Shown here piece after piece: positions 27,873 through 37,134 of a stretch of 59,695 nt of DNA (positions are counted from its first letter, which is position 1; each line of letters opens with the position of its first letter). Below the pieces are notes generated by a model that saw only the letters and a list, made by a program, of their open reading frames with translations, had not been told where the DNA came from and did not search any database. This DNA is from an uncultured Pseudomonadota bacterium (GTDB lineage: Bacteria; Pseudomonadota; Gammaproteobacteria; Methylococcales; Methylomonadaceae). The stretch is taken from positions 1-59,695 of the forward strand of contig CAIQWF010000141.1 in assembly GCA_903875455.1 (NCBI GenBank). The letters are read 5' to 3'. The position numbers were made by a program, and so were the translations under genes.

Positions 27873-28696
27873 TGGCTATTTACGCAATTGGCGACATTCA
27901 GGGCTGTTATGACGATTTGTTGCGTCTTTTGAACGTGATTAACTTTGACCCTGTTTATGACCAGCTCTGGTTTGTTGGAGATTTGGTGAATCGCGGCCCC
28001 AAATCTTTGGAAACCCTGCGCTTTGTGAAATCGCTGGGCAATGCTGCCGTCTGTGTCCTGGGAAATCATGATTTGCATTTGCTGGCGGTGGCTTACAAAA
28101 AGACCTCGCCCGGAAAAAAAGATGATTTAGCGCCGATTTTGAATGCCCCGGACAGTGCGGAACTGATTGACTGGTTACGGATGCGGTCACTGTTTCATCA
28201 TAATGAAGAATTTTGTCTGGTTCATGCCGGATTGCCACCGCAGTGGAATTTTACCCAAACAAAAAAAATGGCGGCGGTTGCCGAACGGATTTTGCATGGT
28301 GATAACTATTTAAGTTTTTTCAACGGCATGTATGGCGATAAACCAGATATTTGGTCAAAACGTTTGCACGGTGCACCGTTATTGCGCTTTATTACCAATT
28401 GCTTTACCCGCTTACGCTATTGCGATGACCAGGGAAAACTGAATTTTCAGCAAAAAGGCAAACCCGGAACACAGCCTTCGCACTTAACCCCGTGGTTTGA
28501 AGTGCCGGGCCGCAAAAGCGCCAATATGAAAATTATCTTCGGCCATTGGTCAACCTTGGGTTATTACGACCAGAATAATTGTTACGGGATTGATACCGGA
28601 GCGTTATGGGGCGGACAATTGACAGCAATAAAGCTCGGTGAAAAAGTAGAACGGATTAGTATTGATTGCGTCGGCGAAAAGAAGCCAACTCTTTAA
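27872..28696 (+). CDS. apaH: Diadenosine tetraphosphatase (symmetrical)
   Basis: 274 residues with the calcineurin-like phosphoesterase motifs GDIQGCYDDLLRLL, GDLVNRGP, GNHDLHLLA and the late GHWSTLGYY plus GIDTGALWGGQLTAI. The enzyme splits Ap4A into two ADP and can remove Np4 caps from RNA. Translationally coupled to apaG and terminated by the hairpin at 28699. Confidence 0.96.
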   Translation: MAIYAIGDIQGCYDDLLRLLNVINFDPVYDQLWFVGDLVNRGPKSLETLRFVKSLGNAAVCVLGNHDLHLLAVAYKKTSPGKKDDLAPILNAPDSAELIDWLRMRSLFHHNEEFCLVHAGLPPQWNFTQTKKMAAVAERILHGDNYLSFFNGMYGDKPDIWSKRLHGAPLLRFITNCFTRLRYCDDQGKLNFQQKGKPGTQPSHLTPWFEVPGRKSANMKIIFGHWSTLGYYDQNNCYGIDTGALWGGQLTAIKLGEKVERISIDCVGEKKPTL

Positions 28697-28698
28697 GC

Positions 28699-28722
28699 GC
28701 TACGGGGTGATTTCCCCGTAGC
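28699..28722. terminator. Bidirectional hairpin between apaH and the YajQ gene
   Basis: A 9-bp stem GCTACGGGG / CCCCGTAGC with a 6-nt loop, located between two convergent stop codons. The T-tract is weak on both sides. Confidence 0.65.
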
Positions 28723-28746
28723 TTGCGTTTTACAAAATCTAACAGC

Positions 28747-29229
28747 TTAATCCCTGAAATTATCAAATTGCAGCGGCATCTCCAATTCTTCAGCCCGCAG
28801 CATTTGGATAACCTCCTGCAAATCATCGCGCTTTTTGCCGGTTACCCGCACCTTGTCGCCCTGAATCGCCGCCTGCACTTTTAACTTTTTATCTTTAATC
28901 AATTTTACGATTTGTTTGGCTAACGTTGAATCAATCCCCTGTTTTAACGTCACAATCTGCGTCGCGGATTTATATTTCACATCGGCATCGCCAATCTCCA
29001 GACAGCCTATATCAACGCCGCGCTTGGCCAGTTTCATCCGTAAAATTTCCAGCATTTGCTTAAGCTGAAAATCGGTTTCGGTGCGCAGGGTGATTTTATC
29101 GTCATTCAGTTCATAACTGGCGGTCGCCCCTTTAAAATCAAAGCGGGTGCTGACTTCTTTATTGGCTTGGTCTACTGCATTGTGAGCTTCGTGTTTGTCA
29201 AACTCTGAAACAATATCAAATGAAGGCAT
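28747..29229 (-). CDS. YajQ family nucleotide-binding protein (DUF520)
   Basis: 160 residues from ATG 29229, where the family consensus [11 protein letters not shown] begins; a longer open frame upstream (to 29289) is ignored for this reason. Further motifs: [27 protein letters not shown] and [19 protein letters not shown]. Members bind nucleotides or RNA, and several bind cyclic-di-GMP (for example the Xanthomonas and Pseudomonas homologues). Monocistronic and transcribed divergently from the HD-GYP gene at 29636, which makes a signalling link plausible but unproven. Confidence 0.93.
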   Translation of the reverse strand: MPSFDIVSEFDKHEAHNAVDQANKEVSTRFDFKGATASYELNDDKITLRTETDFQLKQMLEILRMKLAKRGVDIGCLEIGDADVKYKSATQIVTLKQGIDSTLAKQIVKLIKDKKLKVQAAIQGDKVRVTGKKRDDLQEVIQMLRAEELEMPLQFDNFRD

Positions 29230-29635
29230 GATTGTCTTAATCGTTAATAAAAATGAAATTACTATAGGGTGCTTTAACAGATTATTCAACCACTTTAGCG
29301 AATTGTTATGCCTGCTTTAAACTTTCAGTTTCGTGTTTTTTAAAGTCTAATTTTCCTTCCATGTTATTGTAAAATAATCAGGTTTTCATAAAGTATCCTG
29401 CCGTAACGGCCAAATTTGTGGCATGATGTGCTAAATATTTTAACCGGCGGATAAAATCCTCTTCCGGTTTGAATTTTTTAAGACCCGCCATTTTTGAACG
29501 CCTGCCAAAAACAGCAAAGCAAATTCCAGATTTGCACATCGCCGCACACTTTTATCGTATAACTGAGACTAGAATTATGATGAAGATGGTTTTTTCTTAT
29601 TGCATTCACCGCTAAAGCCTATAAAAGGATTAGTC
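29230..29635. other. Divergent intergenic region (YajQ gene and HD-GYP gene)
   Basis: About 400 bases with no supportable gene. AT-rich, presumably carrying both promoters and the leader of the HD-GYP gene. I looked for the GEMM cyclic-di-GMP riboswitch core and did not see it. Confidence 0.4.
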
Positions 29636-30961
29636 ATGGCCTTACAAGAAGAAGACTCAACGATTATTATTGAAATCAAGGTGCCTGTTTCCAAGCTGAA
29701 AGTGGGCATGTTTGTGTGCAGGCTTGATAAAGAGTGGGTGGAATCTTCTTTCATGTTTCAGGGTTTTTTAATTAACAGTGAGGCTGTGATTAAAAAGCTC
29801 CAGGAAGAATGCGAATATGTCTATATTGATGAAAAAAGAGGGATAGCGGCTGAAAAATCACTGGCAGAGATAGCGGCCCAGAAAAAAGTCGAGCCCAAAG
29901 CGAAAAAATCCTTTTTTGAAAAACTGCTAGGAAGCAAAGATAACTCCCTCTCCCGCAAAAACACCCTTCAGTTAAGTGATATTCTTGACCAGAACATCTC
30001 AGTTGAAGAGATTAAGCCGCCAGCAAAACTGGTTTCTTTTGATGAAGAAATGGAGTCTGCAAAAGCGGCTCATAACACCGCATCGGCCCTGATTAAAGAT
30101 TTTATGTCCAATGTTAAGCGCGGCGGCCCTGTTGACATCATTATGGCTAAACACGCGGTTTCCGACTGTATGACCAGCATTTTGCGCTCACCTGATGCCA
30201 TGATGTTGCTGATTCGGATGAAAAGCAAAAACTACTCGCTTTGGCAGCACAGTATGAATGTGAGCGTGATGGCCATCAATTTAGGCCGCTACCTTAATCT
30301 GCATGATGATGAACTGGTGCTGCTTGGCTTGTGCGGCATGTTTCACGATATCGGCAAGTTACGCATTTCCAGCACCCTGCTGGAATCTGCCAAAACCCCT
30401 AAAGAACTGACCGGCATTCTTAATTCACACACCAGAGTGGGAAGTGAGATTGTGCTTGATTGCATGGGACAACTGGCGGAAGTGGCCGCACAGGTCGCTT
30501 ACTGTCACCATGAACATCTGGACGGCTCCGGCTTTCCGCGCGGCTTAAAGGGCGGGCAAATCTCTGACTACACCCGCATGATTAGCATCGTGAATATTTA
30601 CGACAATCTGACCGCTGCCAAGCCAGGAACAAAAGCATTGAATCATTATGAAGCCATGACGGTGTTGCTGGACAAAGCCGGCCAGCATTTTGATGAAATC
30701 CTGCTCAGCAGCTTTAACCGCTGTCTTGGCACCTATCCGGTCGGCTATGTGGTTGAGATGAATACCGGCGAACTGGCAATGATAGTAGAAGAAAATGATA
30801 CCCAAAGACTCAGGCCGAAAATCTTGTTACTGACCGATCCTGAAAAAGTGCCAATCCCTAAAAGAGTGGTTAATCTGGCTGATCTGGAGTTTGCCGGTGC
30901 TGCCAACTCTTACTTTATTAAAGGCATTGTTGACCCCGAAGCTTACGGCGTTACCCTATAA
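29636..30961 (+). CDS. DUF3391 + HD-GYP domain phosphodiesterase
   Basis: 441 residues from ATG 29636, with AAGGA at 29625; an upstream TTG at 29600 has no ribosome-binding site. The N-terminal DUF3391 (KVPVSKLKVGMFVCRLDKEW...CEYVYIDEKRG) is followed by a charged linker and an HD-GYP domain from about residue 190: HSMNVSVMA, HDIGKLRIS, CHHEHLDGSGFPRGLKG. The signature Tyr of GYP is Phe here (GFP), a variant found in some members. It would hydrolyse cyclic-di-GMP in the cytoplasm. Followed by a convergent receiver gene after only 18 bases. Confidence 0.88.
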   Translation: MALQEEDSTIIIEIKVPVSKLKVGMFVCRLDKEWVESSFMFQGFLINSEAVIKKLQEECEYVYIDEKRGIAAEKSLAEIAAQKKVEPKAKKSFFEKLLGSKDNSLSRKNTLQLSDILDQNISVEEIKPPAKLVSFDEEMESAKAAHNTASALIKDFMSNVKRGGPVDIIMAKHAVSDCMTSILRSPDAMMLLIRMKSKNYSLWQHSMNVSVMAINLGRYLNLHDDELVLLGLCGMFHDIGKLRISSTLLESAKTPKELTGILNSHTRVGSEIVLDCMGQLAEVAAQVAYCHHEHLDGSGFPRGLKGGQISDYTRMISIVNIYDNLTAAKPGTKALNHYEAMTVLLDKAGQHFDEILLSSFNRCLGTYPVGYVVEMNTGELAMIVEENDTQRLRPKILLLTDPEKVPIPKRVVNLADLEFAGAANSYFIKGIVDPEAYGVTL

Positions 30962-30979
30962 AATCATTACTGCCCGCTT

Positions 30980-31342
30980 TCACAAAAACCTGACTGTTTT
31001 GGTAATAGCCTTTATTACACTGACGATAGTTGTTGGCTCAATTAAACAAGACAAAGCCACATTCGCTCCTAGTTTTTTAATGGCCCGCAAAGATATTTGA
31101 TTGGCAGAAACAGCCAGAATAAAAGTTTTTTTACAAAAGCCCCTGATTTCTTTGGTAATTTCAAAACCATCTTTATTCGGCATACACACGTCAAGAACCA
31201 CTGCTGTTGGTCTGTGTTGAAAAAACAGCTTGAGAGCCTTCCTACTGTCTGTTGTGGCAACAACCTGATAACCTTGTCCTTCAAAAGCGTTTTGCAGTTC
31301 TTTCAAAAAAATATCATCCTGATTAATAATTAAGATTGGCAT
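30980..31342 (-). CDS. Receiver-only response regulator, degenerate
   Basis: 120 residues if begun at ATG 31342 (MPILIINQDDIFL), which matches the start of a receiver fold. An ATG at 31456 is also open but adds 38 unrelated residues. Seen: acidic pocket QDD, phospho-acceptor VVLDVCMPNKDGFE, and LAVSAN with Ser in place of the usual Thr. The conserved Lys-Pro near the C terminus is missing (SCLIEP). Loss of that Lys suggests weakened or non-canonical phosphorylation. No output domain is present. Convergent with the HD-GYP gene and downstream of the M41-like gene. Confidence 0.75.
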   Translation of the reverse strand: MPILIINQDDIFLKELQNAFEGQGYQVVATTDSRKALKLFFQHRPTAVVLDVCMPNKDGFEITKEIRGFCKKTFILAVSANQISLRAIKKLGANVALSCLIEPTTIVSVIKAITKTVRFL

Positions 31343-31471
31343 ATTAGATGTTGATTCCCAGCTAAAAGTTAAGAAAAATTCCACAAAATCGTGAAACTTT
31401 TCATCAATCTTTAATCTTAAAAAATCTATATTACCAATACATGACAAACCAAGCATTCTGTGACACAGGTC

Positions 31472-32134
31472 TCAAGCGCTAACGACATCAACCACGACAA
31501 AAATTTCTTCACAACTGATTGTCTGTTTCTTGCAGGATAAAATAAACGCAGCAACAGCATCCACCGCTTTCCATGTTTTAGGATGGCTGATAAATTCAAA
31601 CGTCTGCGCCAATAACTGCGTCAGCTTGTGTTTTTGCTGCTGTCCATCCATTGAAAAGCAATTCAGATATTCGGAGATTTTTTTTAAATCGGCTTGACTG
31701 CCATATTTTTCCAGCGCCTGAATGCTGAGCAAATCGGCATTGAGAATTTCATTATCCGCCCTGCTGACATAGTTGGCTTCAGCCACCGCCCCTGCCAGCA
31801 AATTAACCATATCAGCTTCCAATGCGGCGTTATATCCGCTTTTTTCACTGGCTGACATATAGTTTTGACTGTCAATAAAGCTTAACAGCAGATTTTGAAT
31901 CAAGCAGCCGCCTTCAACTTTCGCGGCAATACTATTCTGTTTCAGCAAGATTCTATCCCTGACTAATTCCGCGTTATTTTCCAGACTGATTTGAAAAAAA
32001 ACCGGCGGCAACTGTTGTTGTTTGTTGTATAAATAGATGGCGGTGGCGTGACCTGCTTCATGGTAGGCAATGCGTTTATTCAGTTCTTGCGAATTGATGG
32101 CCACAAAATCACTCAGTTGATAATTTCTTTGCAT
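31472..32134 (-). CDS. Stand-alone M41-like zinc metallopeptidase domain protein
   Basis: 220 residues from ATG 32134 (a GTG three codons upstream also fits). Residues near 22-32 read NKRIAYHEAGHATAIY, the HExxH zinc signature in the HEAGHA form typical of the FtsH/M41 peptidase domain. The later ADMVNLLAGAVAEANYV resembles the FtsH LLGGRAAEE helix that supplies the third ligand region. There is no AAA ATPase domain and no transmembrane helix. Similar short proteins are often annotated as peptidase M41-like. Its substrate is unknown; it lies upstream of the receiver-only gene (129-bp gap). Confidence 0.7.
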   Translation of the reverse strand: MQRNYQLSDFVAINSQELNKRIAYHEAGHATAIYLYNKQQQLPPVFFQISLENNAELVRDRILLKQNSIAAKVEGGCLIQNLLLSFIDSQNYMSASEKSGYNAALEADMVNLLAGAVAEANYVSRADNEILNADLLSIQALEKYGSQADLKKISEYLNCFSMDGQQQKHKLTQLLAQTFEFISHPKTWKAVDAVAAFILSCKKQTISCEEIFVVVDVVSA

Positions 32135-32143
32135 GATGCGCAC

Positions 32144-32610
32144 CCGGATAAAAAAATGCGGCCTTTAACAGACCGCACAAGAGGAAGGACATTAACCCTG
32201 TTTCTGTGAAAATTCACAGATCGCATACAAGAGCTGGTGCAAGTTTACGTTGCCGGGATTGCCGCTGAAAATGTGACATATTGCCGCGCGACAATATGCC
32301 GCTCTACTTGGCATGAGCTCTGCATTGTATAGTAGTTTGCCTGAGGGAAAGCCGCGAAAATCAAGGATTTGGCGGCTATTTGAAGTTAAAAACTGTGTGA
32401 TATGCCTCATTAATAAGGGATATCACTTATTTTTTTAGGCGGGAAGATAAAACGGGTTCAGCGTTGCTTGAGCAGTTTATGTAAAATGTTTTTTAACCGG
32501 CGGGCAATTGTTGCGGCAGAAATCAGCCGGGTGTATAAACAACCTAAGTGCCTCGCCAAAATAGTCTCATCTTGATTGGCAACTGAGGATAATACCTTGT
32601 GGAGGGATTT
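32144..32610. other. Divergent intergenic region before the haemagglutinin-like gene
   Basis: About 450 bases. A 72-codon frame on the minus strand (32192-32410) has no ribosome-binding site and no recognisable content, so I do not call it. A minus-strand TACAAT near 32325 could be the -10 of the M41-like gene. A GGAGGGA site at 32600 serves the gene at 32611. Confidence 0.4.
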
Positions 32611-35154
32611 ATGAAACCAATCCTTAAATTAGCTTTTTATTTCATTTTGTCTGTGAGTGACTCTGTGTCTGCCGTTGTGGTTACGGATGTGAAGACCGAT
32701 GGAACAATGGGCGCAGCGGGTTCAATCCCGGTCATCGCTGGAATCCCGACAGTTCTGCAAGATTTAGGAAAACTATCGAGTGATGGTCATAATTTGTTTC
32801 ACAGTTTTTCTACTTTTAATATCGGTACCGGCGATACCGTATCATTTACCGGCAATCCGGGGAACAGCATAAACAATGTGATTAGCCGTGTGACCGGGCT
32901 CAGCCCTTCTTTTATTGATGGCACATTGCAGTCAACCATCGGCAATGCCGATTTTTATTTTATCAATCCGAATGGCGTGATGTTTGGCGCAAATGCGCGG
33001 GTTGATGTTCCGGCGGCGTTTCATGTCAGCACTGCCGATAGGATTAATTTTGTGGGTGGTGGTTTTTACAGTGCGACTGATATAGCAAATAGCAGCACTT
33101 TCTCTGCTGCGCCTGAGAGCTTTGGTTTTGTTGGCACCAACGCCACCGGCACCATTGGTTTTGATGGTTCGCAAATCACTTTAGATAAAAGCCCTCCGCA
33201 AACTTTGGATGTGGTGGCAAGCAATATCACCGTTGCCAATAATGCCAGACTTACTGTACCTGCCGGTGAAGTTCGTATGGTAGCAACACAGGGGGAAAGC
33301 ACGGTCATTTTGCAAAAAGACACTTTGCCTTTGCCGACACAAACGCCAACGGTTGAAAATGCGGGAAATGTGTCGGTTGATAGCAGCGTGATTTCGACTG
33401 ATGGTAATAGCGGAGGTCGAGCTGCGTTATGGGCGGATAATGCTGTATTTAATAAAAGTCAATTTAGTACAAATAATAATGGTGACTTGGACGCAGGTAT
33501 TGGGAAGGGCATTGAAATTAACACTTATAGTTTAATTTTAAACGGTATTTATGGTACTTATGGCGACTTAGCTACAAGTGGTTGGATTAGTTCAGATAGT
33601 CGTCCAGAATCATCAGGTAAAGCTGGTGATGTAAATGTATCCACTCAAAGTTTGTACATCAGTAATGTAGGCCAAATCAGTGCAGATACATACAGTAATA
33701 AAGATGCTAGTAATGTAAACATTAAAGCGAAAACAATGACACTAGAAGGAACTCCCTCATTCTTTAGCGGAATTTCTTGTGGTGCTTTTGCAAGTACTGG
33801 TAACGCAGGTAATATAACAGTAGATGCTGATAATCTCTATATGACATCCACAGCAGAAATACAATCACTTGCAATTGCTAGTGGTAAGGGAGGAAATATT
33901 ATAGTTAGTGCAAGAAACTTGACTATTGATGGTAATAATAATTTTCAAACTACAGGCATTGAAACATTTACATACAGTTCAGCGAATGCTGGAACTATAT
34001 ATGTAAAAGCAGACCATATAGAACTTTTGAATGCAGGTACTATTTTAGGAGATAGTTATTTTTCCAGTGGCAAAGCAGGAAACATCACAGTTGAGGCTGA
34101 TAGTATAAAAATTGATGGGCAAGGCAGTTCATGGTGGACTGGTATTGTGTCAGATGCGATTAAAGGAAGTAGTGGTCAAGCTGGTTTAATCAAGGTCAAC
34201 ACAAGAACGCTGGAAATTCTGAATGGAGGTCGTATCTCATCAGCTTCTTGTAATGGTGACTGTCAATCAATTTCATCGCCCATTTCTAATGGCGTTCCTG
34301 GTGATGTTATTATCAATGCCTCACAAGGTATTTATTTAGCTAATCAAGCCAAAATAAGCACTGAAAATTCAGCTACTGTAATTAATCCAACGATTGTTAA
34401 AACGGGCGGGATAATCATTTCCAGTCCTGATATAGTTTTAAAAGACAGCGCGATTACTACCGAATCAACCGGCAATGTTGACGCAGGCGACATCAACATC
34501 AACTTTTCCCATTGGCTCACAATGGATCCATCTTTCATCATGACCACCGCCAACACCGGCAACGGCGGCGACATTACAATCAACGGCGGACAGTTAATCT
34601 ATTTAAAAGACTCAGGCTTTTTAACTTCGGTCAGCGGCGCCACCAGCAACGGCGGCAATATCTTTGTCAATGCGGGCTTTTTAATTATGGATACCGGCGT
34701 TATTCAGGCGAACGCGATTGGCGGTTTTGGCGGCGATGTTAATCTGCATTTAAACGGCTTGATTGCCAGTTATGACAACTTGATTCTGGGCGGCAGCTGG
34801 GTCAACTGGCAACCGTTTGTGCCGGGCTTCAATGTGATTCAGGCAGCCTCGGCAACCGGCGTCAGCGGCAATGTCAATATCACCTCACCGCAGTTTAATA
34901 TCAGCAACATCACCAAAGCGTTGGATGCCGGCAGTTTGGTGTTACCGAGCGTCAATCGCAACCCTTGCCGAAATTCGGCGGGCAATTCCTTAAAACGCGG
35001 CAGCAAAGGCGGCTTGCCGATTAACGAAGAAAAAGAAGATTTCATTCCTGCTGCTGTTGTGTCGCCAGCTAAAACCGGCACATCGCCAGCAAGCGCATCC
35101 TCAGAATCTTCTCCGGCAACAAGTGGGGAATCATGCACAGGCAGTGCGATTTAA
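32611..35154 (+). CDS. Filamentous-haemagglutinin-type exoprotein (TpsA-like)
   Basis: 847 residues from ATG 32611, which follows GGAGGGA; a GTG four codons earlier is less likely. An N-terminal signal peptide (MKPILKLAFYFILSVSDSVSA) precedes the TPS/haemagglutinin activity domain: LFHSFSTFNIGTGDTVSF, NVISRVTG, FYFINPNGVMFGANARVDVPAAFHVST. The rest is a right-handed beta-helix repeat region (many GGNI/AGNIT/AGDINI segments), ending in a Cys-containing NPCRNSAGNS tail. Such proteins are exported by a TpsB outer-membrane pore; none is encoded in the window. Codons in the middle third (about 33440-34440) are visibly more AT-rich than in the two ends. Confidence 0.85.
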   Translation: MKPILKLAFYFILSVSDSVSAVVVTDVKTDGTMGAAGSIPVIAGIPTVLQDLGKLSSDGHNLFHSFSTFNIGTGDTVSFTGNPGNSINNVISRVTGLSPSFIDGTLQSTIGNADFYFINPNGVMFGANARVDVPAAFHVSTADRINFVGGGFYSATDIANSSTFSAAPESFGFVGTNATGTIGFDGSQITLDKSPPQTLDVVASNITVANNARLTVPAGEVRMVATQGESTVILQKDTLPLPTQTPTVENAGNVSVDSSVISTDGNSGGRAALWADNAVFNKSQFSTNNNGDLDAGIGKGIEINTYSLILNGIYGTYGDLATSGWISSDSRPESSGKAGDVNVSTQSLYISNVGQISADTYSNKDASNVNIKAKTMTLEGTPSFFSGISCGAFASTGNAGNITVDADNLYMTSTAEIQSLAIASGKGGNIIVSARNLTIDGNNNFQTTGIETFTYSSANAGTIYVKADHIELLNAGTILGDSYFSSGKAGNITVEADSIKIDGQGSSWWTGIVSDAIKGSSGQAGLIKVNTRTLEILNGGRISSASCNGDCQSISSPISNGVPGDVIINASQGIYLANQAKISTENSATVINPTIVKTGGIIISSPDIVLKDSAITTESTGNVDAGDININFSHWLTMDPSFIMTTANTGNGGDITINGGQLIYLKDSGFLTSVSGATSNGGNIFVNAGFLIMDTGVIQANAIGGFGGDVNLHLNGLIASYDNLILGGSWVNWQPFVPGFNVIQAASATGVSGNVNITSPQFNISNITKALDAGSLVLPSVNRNPCRNSAGNSLKRGSKGGLPINEEKEDFIPAAVVSPAKTGTSPASASSESSPATSGESCTGSAI

Positions 35155-35202
35155 AAGTTTTAGCTAAGCAGTAGGAGCAGCTTTACCCTGCAATTGCTAA
35201 TC

Positions 35203-36141
35203 TCAAAACAACGCCAGTGCTTCCAGACATTTTTTGAAATGCAGCGTCCCCGAACTGGGCTGAATTTTCAAACCCGGCAGCATAAAGCCATAATGCAAAC
35301 CGGCCTTGTCCGCATCCACCAGCCAGCGGCACATCTGACTTAAACGCTGTTCGGTGTCATGTCCTGGCGCAGTTTCGTAATCCAGCCATAATTCTGCAAA
35401 CGTTTCGCCACTGTATTGCTTGCTGTACAGCCCCAAGCCTTTGGCAAACGCCTTCCAGTGAATATGCCGGATTGAATCACCGCTTTGGTATTCTTTCAAA
35501 CCATAAAATTCATCATTGCCAGTTTTCGCCGAGCCCTGCTGGTTTTGCACCCCGGCATTTTCTGGAAACGCTAAAACCTCTTTGGCAGGTTTCGGATAGA
35601 CCAAGGCTTTGGCATCGAAACGCAACACCGACCAGGCCCGGAACAAGCCCAGCGGATAGGTGCTAGACAAGATAATTTTGCCACACGGGTGCCAGCCTCT
35701 TTTTTGAGTGGGGGAATGAAGGGTTATGCACTGCTTTTGCTGGGGCTGCAAACTGAACAGCACTTCATCGCTTAAATGCAGTTGCAAATTAAATCGCGCT
35801 TCAGAACTGGGATTGCTGACATGAATATCAAAACCTGCCGCCTCGCCAGCAAACACCGAAGAGCTTTGCCCTTTGTAAATCACCAGGCCGGATAGCGATT
35901 TAAAAGTGTGAATGATGGTAATAAAAAACACGCTGGCTAATAAAAAGCACAGCAAATAAGCCAGGTTGTTGTTATAGATAAAGGCAATCAGCAGCAAAAT
36001 CCCGATAATCACCAGAAAATCCATGCCGCGCCGGGTGGGTAAAATAAAAATCCGTTTATGAGCGAGAGTAATCGGTTCACTGGAAACAGCGGTGCTGCGG
36101 AAAGCTTGTTTCGCCCGCCAACGTTGCAGCAATTCTTTCAT
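35203..36141 (-). CDS. DUF58 domain protein
   Basis: 312 residues. Two transmembrane helices at about 35-80 (GMDFLVIIGILLLIAFIYNNNLAYLLCFLLASVFF) are followed by a beta-rich region and the DUF58 motif EFYGLKEYQSGDSIRHIHWKAFAKG, which resembles a degenerate von Willebrand A metal site. It is encoded 4 bp after the MoxR gene. MoxR-DUF58 pairs are widely conserved and are thought to act as a chaperone and partner in envelope or protein-complex maturation. The transglutaminase-like gene that often follows is absent; the next gene is convergent. Confidence 0.85.
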   Translation of the reverse strand: MKELLQRWRAKQAFRSTAVSSEPITLAHKRIFILPTRRGMDFLVIIGILLLIAFIYNNNLAYLLCFLLASVFFITIIHTFKSLSGLVIYKGQSSSVFAGEAAGFDIHVSNPSSEARFNLQLHLSDEVLFSLQPQQKQCITLHSPTQKRGWHPCGKIILSSTYPLGLFRAWSVLRFDAKALVYPKPAKEVLAFPENAGVQNQQGSAKTGNDEFYGLKEYQSGDSIRHIHWKAFAKGLGLYSKQYSGETFAELWLDYETAPGHDTEQRLSQMCRWLVDADKAGLHYGFMLPGLKIQPSSGTLHFKKCLEALALF

Positions 36142-36145
36142 CAGG

Positions 36146-37051
36146 TTATGGAATCGCGACGTTATTCAGCAAAGGCGCGACAATCGCTGCTGAATCGCTG
36201 GTTCCTGACCTAAGCCGATGTCCGGCAACCGAAGGCAATACCGCCTGCACATCTTCCGGCAGCACAGAATCACGGTTTTCCATAAATGCCCAGGCTTTCG
36301 CAGCCGTCAGCAACGCCAAACCGGCACGCGGTGACAAGCCACAGGAATATTCCGTTGACTCGCGGCTGTAATCAATCAAGGCCTGCAAATAATCCAGCAA
36401 CGCCGCAGAAACATGAATCTCCGTGATGGCGTTCTGCATGGTAATCAGGGTTTCCGGCGGCAACTGGGTGGGCAGATTATTAATCAAGTGAGTCCGGCTT
36501 TGACCGATTAACAGTTCCCGTTCAGCCTGATGATTGGGATAACCTAATTCGACCCGCATTAAAAACCGGTCTAACTGTGATTCCGGCAATGGAAAGGTAC
36601 CGATTTGATGACTGGGATTTTGGGTGGCAATCACAAAAAACGGCTCCGGTAATTTGTAAGTATGCCCTTCCACCGTCACCTGATGTTCCTCCATCGCCTC
36701 CAGCAAGGCGCTTTGTGCTTTCGGCGTGGAGCGGTTGACTTCATCGGCCAGAATCATCTGGTTAAAAATCGGTCCGTAATGAAAACTGAACTGCTGTTTA
36801 TTGATGTCATAAATTGACGAGCCGATAATATCCGCCGGTAAAATATCGCTGGTAAACTGAATCCGCTGATAATTAAGCCCCAGCAGTTTTGCCAGAGTGT
36901 GGGAAAGCGTGGTTTTGCCAACGCCTGGAATATCTTCGATTAACAAATGGCCTTTCGCCAGCAAACAACAGAGCGCCAGCCTAATTTGCAGTTCCTTGCC
37001 AAGAATAATTTGATTAGCCGAAGTTAATAATTGCGTTAAAGTGTTTTGCAT
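36146..37051 (-). CDS. MoxR-type AAA+ ATPase
   Basis: 301 residues from ATG 37051; a TTG two codons upstream is also open. Walker A EDIPGVGKTTLSH at about residue 45, Walker B LADEVNRSTPKAQSALLEAMEE, sensor 1 FVIATQNPSHQIGTFPLPESQLDRF and a C-terminal lid with GLSPRAGLALLTAAKAWAF. MoxR ATPases remodel or activate partner proteins; the partner here is most likely the DUF58 protein. Despite cbbM being in the window, I do not read this as CbbQ, because it lies about 11 kb away and pairs with DUF58 instead. Confidence 0.9.
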   Translation of the reverse strand: MQNTLTQLLTSANQIILGKELQIRLALCCLLAKGHLLIEDIPGVGKTTLSHTLAKLLGLNYQRIQFTSDILPADIIGSSIYDINKQQFSFHYGPIFNQMILADEVNRSTPKAQSALLEAMEEHQVTVEGHTYKLPEPFFVIATQNPSHQIGTFPLPESQLDRFLMRVELGYPNHQAERELLIGQSRTHLINNLPTQLPPETLITMQNAITEIHVSAALLDYLQALIDYSRESTEYSCGLSPRAGLALLTAAKAWAFMENRDSVLPEDVQAVLPSVAGHRLRSGTSDSAAIVAPLLNNVAIP

Positions 37052-37134
37052 GGACAAAAGCGAAAAACCGGACTGAAAATAAAACGAAAAAAACCACCTG
37101 CGGCGCAGTTCAAGATAAAAAAATTCGCCCTGAA

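Noticed and set aside
32192-32410. 72-codon minus-strand frame upstream of the M41-like gene
   Set aside because: No ribosome-binding site, odd composition and position in a promoter region; likely random.
36146-37051. MoxR-type ATPase as CbbQ, a RuBisCO activase subunit
   Set aside because: Pairs with DUF58 and lies more than 11 kb from cbbM; no cbbO nearby.
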